DNA of 17,302 bases from Furfurilactobacillus entadae (GTDB taxonomy: Bacteria; Bacillota; Bacilli; Lactobacillales; Lactobacillaceae): NCBI RefSeq assembly GCF_045862745.1, contig NZ_BQXN01000036.1:1-17302 (forward strand). Reading direction: 5' to 3'. Below, one piece after another: positions 12,869 to 17,302 of the stretch (its first letter is position 1; each line of letters opens with the position of its first letter). The translations under genes and the position numbers were made by a program. The notes beneath the pieces were generated by a model. It was not told where the DNA came from. It was given only the letters and a program-made list of their open reading frames with translations, and did no database searches.

Positions 12869-12871
12869 CCG

Positions 12872-13175
12872 TTAGCTCTGACCAGGTTGGAGTGTCACTA
12901 GGTCAGACTTAATGTACCGAACGACTGTCCGTGAGACGCCAAATGTTCTGGCGATGGCAGAGTCATTGAGTGTTGATTGCTGTAATTGTTCGCAGATTTG
13001 TTCGTAAATGTAGCGTTTTTGAAGGGTATTAGCCGTGGCTGAGTACGAGCGGGGGGCGACCCCTGACACCACGTATTTTGGCCAACTTAATGCCCTGGGC
13101 CTGACGTTCCCTAATTCGTAACCGTTCTGACTCAGCTTGAAGACTGACTGAATCACGTCCGTAAGCATGTTTCAC
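12872..13175 (-). pseudogene. Serine recombinase (resolvase/invertase) C-terminal remnant
   Basis: From about 13175 one frame reads HAYGRDSVSLQAESERLRIR and continues through a RERQAQGIKLAKIRGVRGRP segment, the helix and hinge that precede the DNA-binding domain of small serine recombinases. After the C6 run (13051-13056) the sense moves to another frame: RSYSATANTLQKRYIYEQIC, then a helix-turn-helix LNDSAIARTFGVSRTVVRYI, to a stop at 12872. Removing one C rejoins them. The N-terminal catalytic domain is missing. A 98-aa ORF (ATG 13166-13168) retaining the HTH could still be made, with AGGGA upstream, but its first half is out-of-frame sequence. Confidence 0.75.
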
Positions 13176-13318
13176 AGTCCCTAATCAGGAATGTGAAAAA
13201 AATTCTTAAATAGACACTTTAAAAAAATAAGTAATAAAACTAGTCAAATTTTAATGTTCTTGGTATGGTTGTGGTGTTCAAAAACACTAATACTGAATTT
13301 TTGTGAGGGAGTCTTAAT

Positions 13319-15073
13319 ATGTTGAAAGAAAATTTGCATAGTACGAGTTTTTCACAAGAAAAAAGCACACGATACAAAATGTATAAAAGTGGAAAGTTAT
13401 GGGTGACCAGCGGTCTGAGTATCTTAGCCCTTTCCGGTGTTTTAGCGATTAGCCAATTAAACGCCAGTGCAGATACAGTTTCAGCGGCCCCTGAACAAAC
13501 TACAGTGGTCACTAAGGGTGCTGTTACTGAAACAACCACTGATAATTCGATTGCATCATCAACAAAAACAGGTGCCTCTGCTCAAACACAGTCAGTAACT
13601 GCTAACGTTGGTAGTAATGCGTCAGTAGTTTCTCCAACAAGTCAAAATGTGGCGACTCTGCCATCGGTTTCAGAAGGAACGGCCAGCGCTAGTTCTCTGC
13701 AGGTAGCCAGTTCGGCAAATGAATCGGCGCAAGGGTTACCTGCGACCCAAGCAACATCCGGGGCGAGTGCCGCACTGAACACGACTGCGCAGACTGATAC
13801 AAAAGATATTGAACTTTTGACCACTCCAACTGTCACTAGTGATGACGTTCAACAAGCAGTAAATACTAACATTAAAGACAGTGTCACAGTACCAGCAAGT
13901 TACTTGGCAAATGCGAACCCAGACGGTTCCGGTCCATTTACGGCAGGTGTTAACCAAGTCATTCCATTCAACGCCTTCGGCGGAGACGGGATGTTAACTC
14001 GGCTATTATTAAATGCATCTGATAGTGCCCCTTGGTCAGACAATGGCACCGCAAAGAACGCGGCTTTATTGCCAATCAGTGAAAATGCAGATCAATTTAC
14101 CTATGAAGTTGATTTGAACGGGAACACGACGGGGAAAACCGGTGCGGATTTAATCGCCCAATTAAAGGCCAACGGTAAAATGGCTTACGATGCAACCGTT
14201 AAAGTTTACAGTAAGACTGATCCAACCACTGTTGTCGCAACTAAGAACGTTACAGTTAACTTGGCTAGCCTGACAGATGGCATTAAAGACAGTGTCACGG
14301 TACCAGCAAGTTACTTGGCAAATGCGAACCCAGACGGTTCCGGTCCATTTACGGCAGGTGTTAACCAAGTCATTCCATTCAACGCCTTCGGCGGAGACGG
14401 GATGTTAACACGGCTATTATTAAACGCATCTGACGGTGCCCCTTGGTCAGATAATGGCACCGCAAAGAACGCGGCTTTATTACCAATTAGCGAAAATGCG
14501 GATCAATTTGCGTATGAAGTTGATTTGAACGGGAACACGACGGGGAAAACCGGTGCAGATCTAATTGCTCAACTGAAAGCCAATGGCACGATGACTTATC
14601 GGGCAACAGTTAAAATTTATGGCATGAAGGATGGGAAACCAGATCTAACTAATTCAATCGCAACAAAAGAAGTGAATATCACAATTACAGTGTCTGCTAA
14701 TGGGCAAATCACTGAGACGATGAAACCAGAAACAATGACACCTGACACATCAACACCGGAAATGGGTTCACAAACTAGTGCTGGCACTTCAACAGTGTCA
14801 GTTATGGATTCTGGAACTGGTGCCGCAGTGAGTCAACAAGCCTCAAACGGTTCGATGATGGTGACCAAGAGCCCTGCAACAGTTTTATCGACACAAAAGA
14901 GTGGTTTAGCTTCCGGGCAGACTAAGATGAAAGCGCCTAAAACAACTTCAGAGTTACCACATACTGGGGAGACAAACCAAAAGTCTTCTAATTTGATTGG
15001 CGTATTGTTATTGTCATTACTGACTGCAATTGGGAGTGTATTCGGATTTCGGAAGAGAAATTTGAAACATTAA
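13319..15073 (+). CDS. LPXTG-anchored adhesin with two SSURE fibronectin-binding repeats
   Basis: 584 aa; GAGGGAG lies 7 nt before the ATG. It has a KxYKxGKxW-type signal peptide (KMYKSGKLW, 20-28; hydrophobic core to about 45; likely cleavage after ASA51), then a Ser/Thr/Ala-rich low-complexity stalk to about 184. Two repeats of about 137 residues follow (185-321 and 322-459), each with DSVTVPASYLANANPDGSGP, NQVIPFNAFGGDGMLTRLLL, APWSDNGTAKNAALLP and YEVDLNGNTTGKTGADLI. These match the SSURE domain of streptococcal PavB/PfbA-type proteins as I recall it, where the domain binds fibronectin. A second Ser/Thr stalk leads to LPHTG (546-550), a hydrophobic span and RKRNLKH for sortase anchoring. 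Displayed on the cell wall, it probably mediates binding to host matrix. Confidence 0.9.
   Translation: MLKENLHSTSFSQEKSTRYKMYKSGKLWVTSGLSILALSGVLAISQLNASADTVSAAPEQTTVVTKGAVTETTTDNSIASSTKTGASAQTQSVTANVGSNASVVSPTSQNVATLPSVSEGTASASSLQVASSANESAQGLPATQATSGASAALNTTAQTDTKDIELLTTPTVTSDDVQQAVNTNIKDSVTVPASYLANANPDGSGPFTAGVNQVIPFNAFGGDGMLTRLLLNASDSAPWSDNGTAKNAALLPISENADQFTYEVDLNGNTTGKTGADLIAQLKANGKMAYDATVKVYSKTDPTTVVATKNVTVNLASLTDGIKDSVTVPASYLANANPDGSGPFTAGVNQVIPFNAFGGDGMLTRLLLNASDGAPWSDNGTAKNAALLPISENADQFAYEVDLNGNTTGKTGADLIAQLKANGTMTYRATVKIYGMKDGKPDLTNSIATKEVNITITVSANGQITETMKPETMTPDTSTPEMGSQTSAGTSTVSVMDSGTGAAVSQQASNGSMMVTKSPATVLSTQKSGLASGQTKMKAPKTTSELPHTGETNQKSSNLIGVLLLSLLTAIGSVFGFRKRNLKH
13871..14695 (+). 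repeat. Two near-identical tandem repeats of 411 bp inside the adhesin gene
   Basis: The unit starting ATTAAAGACAGTGTCAC at 13871 recurs at 14282. The copies are nearly identical at DNA level for about 290 bp and diverge towards their ends. Such repeats can expand or shrink by recombination. Confidence 0.85.
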
Positions 15074-15079
15074 AATAAA

Positions 15080-15154
15080 ATCATTTGTTGCAAATGATGT
15101 CTGTAATTAATAAAAATGGTCTGACCTTTATTACATAAAGGTCAGACCATTTTT
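15080..15154. terminator. Terminator region after the adhesin gene
   Basis: A small hairpin ATCATTTG-TTG-CAAATGAT (15080-15098) is followed by a perfect 20-bp stem (15112-15131 / 15135-15154) with a 3-nt loop, containing AATGGTCTGACCTTTAT. The stem starts with A5 and ends in T6, so it can terminate in both directions. Confidence 0.9.
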
Positions 15155-15155
15155 T

Positions 15156-15501
15156 AATTCTGAAACTGTAGAACAACGGGAAATTTAATAGGCGAGAAGG
15201 GTACATACAAAGTAGGTAAATTGAAAATAGGGAGGAAAGTGTACCGTTATTTTGAAAAATACGTTTTGTCAACCACAGCGAGATAAACTGGCATTGTTTA
15301 ACGGGCGCTGGGAGTGCGCTATTTCAAAGTCAAAACTTCTGTTAAAAAGCAAGTTCAATTTTCGATGTCAAGACGGTTAGTTCAGAGCTCTAGCTTGCCA
15401 ATGACGGCGTAATAATTAGTTAAAGCAGAGGTCACTTCGTTTAGATTCAAAGGTAACACTTTGACAATTACTAGGCGGATTTATTTGCTTGAATAATTTA
15501 A
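15156..15501. other. Intergenic region with little content
   Basis: About 345 bp. On the minus strand 15480-15382 an open stretch reads LVIVKVLPLNLNEVTSAL then TNYYAVIGKLEL before a stop. This looks protein-like, a possible 3' scrap of a deleted gene, with no family assigned. A 9-bp hairpin (15489-15509) overlaps the end of the CPBP gene. No promoter or RNA gene was recognised. Confidence 0.35.
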
Positions 15502-16299
15502 TTATTCAACTGCACGTAACCCAATTATCTTTTTAGATCGTTTAACTGTTCTCAAAAGGTACTCTGAATACAGAATTCCGAAGATTAAAATAATTAAGGA
15601 AGATACATCAATCGAACTTGCAGTTCCAGTGCCAACCAATGATTGGTGCATTCCAAAGATGAAACTAGTCGTATCAACAAACGTATGCAACAAAATAACA
15701 ATCCAAATATTACTGGTGAGATAATAAATGGTCGTGAATAGAACGCCTATGCCAATTGCATAAACAATCTGGTTGGTGGTATCCCAAAAAGGTCTTCCTA
15801 AGTAATTCAACGCATGTGATAAACCAAAGATACTGCCTGAAATTAAAATGTTGGTTTTTACAAGTTTAGGCGATAAAGCCATCAATCCATTGAAAACACC
15901 GCCCCGCATGACAACTTCTTCGAACATACTGACGATTAATGCAGACAAGGTTGCTAAAAGGACAATAAGCAAAATTTTGGTAAATGGAACCTTAATTAAA
16001 TTTTTCCAAACATAATTGTCTTGAAAAAAATTACCAAACCCTAATAAAAGTAAAGGCCATCCAAAAATAAACCAATTTGACCAACTTTCTTCTCTAAATC
16101 CATAAACAACCTTAAACGCTCGTTTGCCAATGATAACCAAAATACCCAACAATAATAATTCAAAAGTGGGAACCTCAAGTATACCAATGTTTTGACCACT
16201 TTGATTTTTAAGAATAAATTCAATTGGGAAATTCCAAAATCCCAAAACGACAATGAACACTAAATTAATTAAAATGAAAAAACTGCCTTTCATTTTCAT
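15502..16299 (-). CDS. CPBP family intramembrane glutamic endopeptidase (CAAX/Abi)
   Basis: 265 aa from ATG 16299, with GGAGG upstream. An in-frame TTG (16314) that would add five residues lies in the ribosome site. It has about eight hydrophobic segments. The family catalytic motifs are present: EEVVMRG (motif 1, paired Glu and Arg), FGLSHALN (motif 2, His) and HTFVD (motif 3, His). CPBP proteases act within the membrane. In lactic acid bacteria many sit beside bacteriocin loci as immunity proteins, others have housekeeping roles. It is a single gene here, without an obvious peptide gene next to it. The substrate is unknown. Confidence 0.9.
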   Translation of the reverse strand: MKMKGSFFILINLVFIVVLGFWNFPIEFILKNQSGQNIGILEVPTFELLLLGILVIIGKRAFKVVYGFREESWSNWFIFGWPLLLLGFGNFFQDNYVWKNLIKVPFTKILLIVLLATLSALIVSMFEEVVMRGGVFNGLMALSPKLVKTNILISGSIFGLSHALNYLGRPFWDTTNQIVYAIGIGVLFTTIYYLTSNIWIVILLHTFVDTTSFIFGMHQSLVGTGTASSIDVSSLIILIFGILYSEYLLRTVKRSKKIIGLRAVE

Positions 16300-16374
16300 T
16301 GGTTTTTCCTCCAATAAACTAATTTATTCAGTTTACTCAAATAATGAATGTTTTTGTTCACGATACTTCACTAA

Positions 16375-16402
16375 TAGCAATGAAACCCAGTCTTCATTGC
16401 TA
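16375..16402. repeat. Inverted repeat TAGCAATGAA / TTCATTGCTA
   Basis: A perfect 10-bp stem with an 8-nt loop between the end of the MarR remnant and the start of the CPBP gene. There is no T-tract. It may end the MarR transcript or be an operator for the CPBP gene. Confidence 0.5.
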
Positions 16403-16447
16403 CTAAAGCAAATATTGACACATTTTTGGTAGTATTAACTGGCAATA

Positions 16448-16798
16448 TTAAGATATGATTTGCTTTACCTCAGAGGAAATCTCTGCCAAAACTTGTGCAC
16501 CATATTCGGTGATGTAGGCTCGTTTTGCGCGTCGATCATCTGGAGCATTCTCCACATAAAGTAGCCCTTGACGGACATTCAGACTTAGTCATATAGATAA
16601 TGCAGAAGCACTCAATTGCAGTGCTTTCGCTAGCTCCTTAACCCCAATTCCTACGGGTGATTCTTGTAACAACGACAGAATGTACAACGTACTTAAATCA
16701 TGTCCGAGTCTTTGTTGCACTTGACGATTAATAGACTGAATGTGAGCCTGCGTTTCAATGAGGGGCTTGAGCTTATCAAGAATATTTGTTTTAGGCAT
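16448..16798 (-). pseudogene. MarR-family regulator broken by a nonsense codon
   Basis: ATG 16798 (AAAGGA 9 nt upstream; an alternative ATG at 16825 has poor spacing) opens a MarR-type frame: LGHDLSTLYILSLLQESPVG then VKELAKALQLSASALSI, which is the DNA-binding helix-turn-helix. TGA at 16589-16591 stops it. Without a shift, the frame continues as LSLNVRQGLLYVENAPDDRR then AKRAYITEYGAQVL, the expected wing with the DDRR motif, to TAA at 16448-16450. The stop sits where Trp (TGG) would fit, so a single TGG-to-TGA change explains it. The truncated 69-aa product lacks the wing and dimer helices and is probably inactive. Confidence 0.8.
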
Positions 16799-16834
16799 GG
16801 GTAAAATTCCTTTCTTATTTAACATGGTCCTTTC

Positions 16835-16878
16835 AAAAAGACTCGCCAGACTCTTACTGAGCCCGGCGAGTCTTTTTT
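16835..16878 (-). terminator. Terminator after the second LPXTG gene
   Basis: AAAAAGACTCGCC (16835-16847) pairs with GGCGAGTCTTTTT (16865-16877) around a 17-nt loop. On the minus strand the stem ends in T5 just past the LPXTG stop. The A- and T-runs on both sides would let it work in both directions. Confidence 0.85.
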
Positions 16879-16907
16879 GACATGATTTGCTTTATTTAAA
16901 GCAGTGC

Positions 16908-17302
16908 TTACTGTTTATTCTTTCGACGAAAACCAAGTAGACCCAGCCCAAGTCCGGCTAAACCAAGTATGGTTAAACTAGCTGATTCAGCAATCTCATT
17001 GTGCTGTTGCTCCCCGGTTTTAGGTAGCTCTGTCTTATTACCTGAAATCATCTTTTTTTGATTGTGATCTTTGATATCAACTTTTGTGTGCTTAGTTTCG
17101 GATAAATCAACCGAAACTGCCTCAAGTTTTCCATCAATATCGGTTGCCTTACCGCCTAAGTCAGCTACTGTTGCGGTTGCGTCACCAACGTGCATGGTGA
17201 AGTCATTAGCAGAGATAGACTTTTGGTTAGCCAAGACGGTTAATTTCACGGTCTTAGTTTGGCCGTCGGCCGTCGTTAACGTAACATTGTACATCCCAGC
17301 CG
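16908..17302 (-). CDS. LPXTG-anchored surface protein, C-terminal part (gene runs off the window)
   Basis: The frame is open to the window edge. The visible 130 residues begin inside a beta-rich bacterial Ig-like repeat (YNVTLTTADGQTKTVKLTVL), followed by a linker, then LPKTG, a hydrophobic span (LTILGLAGLGLGLLGF) and RRKNKQ. This is a standard sortase anchor, so the protein is attached to the cell wall. The N-terminal signal and functional domains lie beyond 17302, so the ligand cannot be judged. Stop at 16908, followed by the terminator. Confidence 0.88.
   Translation of the reverse strand, partial: AGMYNVTLTTADGQTKTVKLTVLANQKSISANDFTMHVGDATATVADLGGKATDIDGKLEAVSVDLSETKHTKVDIKDHNQKKMISGNKTELPKTGEQQHNEIAESASLTILGLAGLGLGLLGFRRKNKQ

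Noticed and set aside
13240..13539. A 99-codon minus-strand ORF over the adhesin promoter and signal peptide
   Set aside because: It overlaps the promoter, ribosome site and signal peptide of the adhesin and has no family features.
13736..14368. Two minus-strand ORFs with nearly the same N-terminal sequence inside the adhesin gene
   Set aside because: They look like a repeated gene only because they are opposite the two SSURE repeats; they are shadows.
15489..15509. Hairpin TTGAATAAT/ATTATTCAA as the CPBP terminator
   Set aside because: It overlaps the stop codon, is all A/T apart from one pair and has no clear U-tract; too weak to call.

Overview
The window looks like a low-GC Gram-positive chromosome segment from the Lactobacillaceae (lactic acid bacteria). 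The evidence is an AmaP/Asp23/Gls24 stress cluster, LPXTG surface proteins (one with a KxYKxGKxW signal peptide), MarR-controlled ABC exporters, IS3-family debris and strong AGGAGG-type ribosome binding sites. The species cannot be fixed from sequence alone. No rRNA, tRNA or CRISPR array was seen.

Layout. (1) 12-2464: a MarR regulator divergent from a DrrAB-like ATPase/permease pair. The promoter carries a perfect 13-bp inverted repeat, and the unit ends in a strong terminator. (2) About 2465-3722: decayed accessory DNA holding a membrane-protein remnant, a phage YopX-family gene and a perfect 22-bp hairpin. (3) 3900-7484: one apparent operon encoding a 39-aa acidic peptide, a helical TPR-like protein split by a frameshift in an A8 tract, an ABC ATPase and two permeases of about 240 aa. 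It resembles a small-peptide plus dedicated-transporter/immunity system but carries no known maturation enzyme. It is the best candidate for an undescribed system here. (4) 7516-7889: an IS3-family element collapsed by an internal deletion. (5) 7953-12473: a stress and envelope cluster (amaP, DUF2273, two Asp23 proteins, a broken csbD, a GT8 glycosyltransferase, an unknown 110-aa protein, a YdaT-like small protein and a stress-type SDR), with a solitary 48-bp IS-like hairpin inside it. (6) 12530-12868: a probable type I toxin-antitoxin locus. It has a structured 5' leader, a short leader ORF overlapping a 32-codon hydrophobic peptide ORF, and a convergent antisense RNA of about 93 nt with its own promoter and terminator. 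(7) 12872-13175: a frameshifted serine-recombinase remnant. (8) 13319-15154: an LPXTG adhesin with two near-identical SSURE fibronectin-binding repeats. (9) 15382-17302: a gene scrap, a CPBP membrane protease, a MarR gene broken by a TGG-to-TGA change, and the 3' end of another LPXTG protein running off the window.

How the parts fit. Regions 1 and 3 are two independent ABC export or immunity units. Region 5 is a coherent membrane-associated stress operon followed by stress-type enzymes. Frameshifts, nonsense codons, IS remnants and phage fragments sit between these units, as expected for a genomic island or an accessory region in decay. The intact operons are set among clearly broken genes, so the A8 frameshift in region 3 may be decay, phase variation, slippage or a base-calling error.
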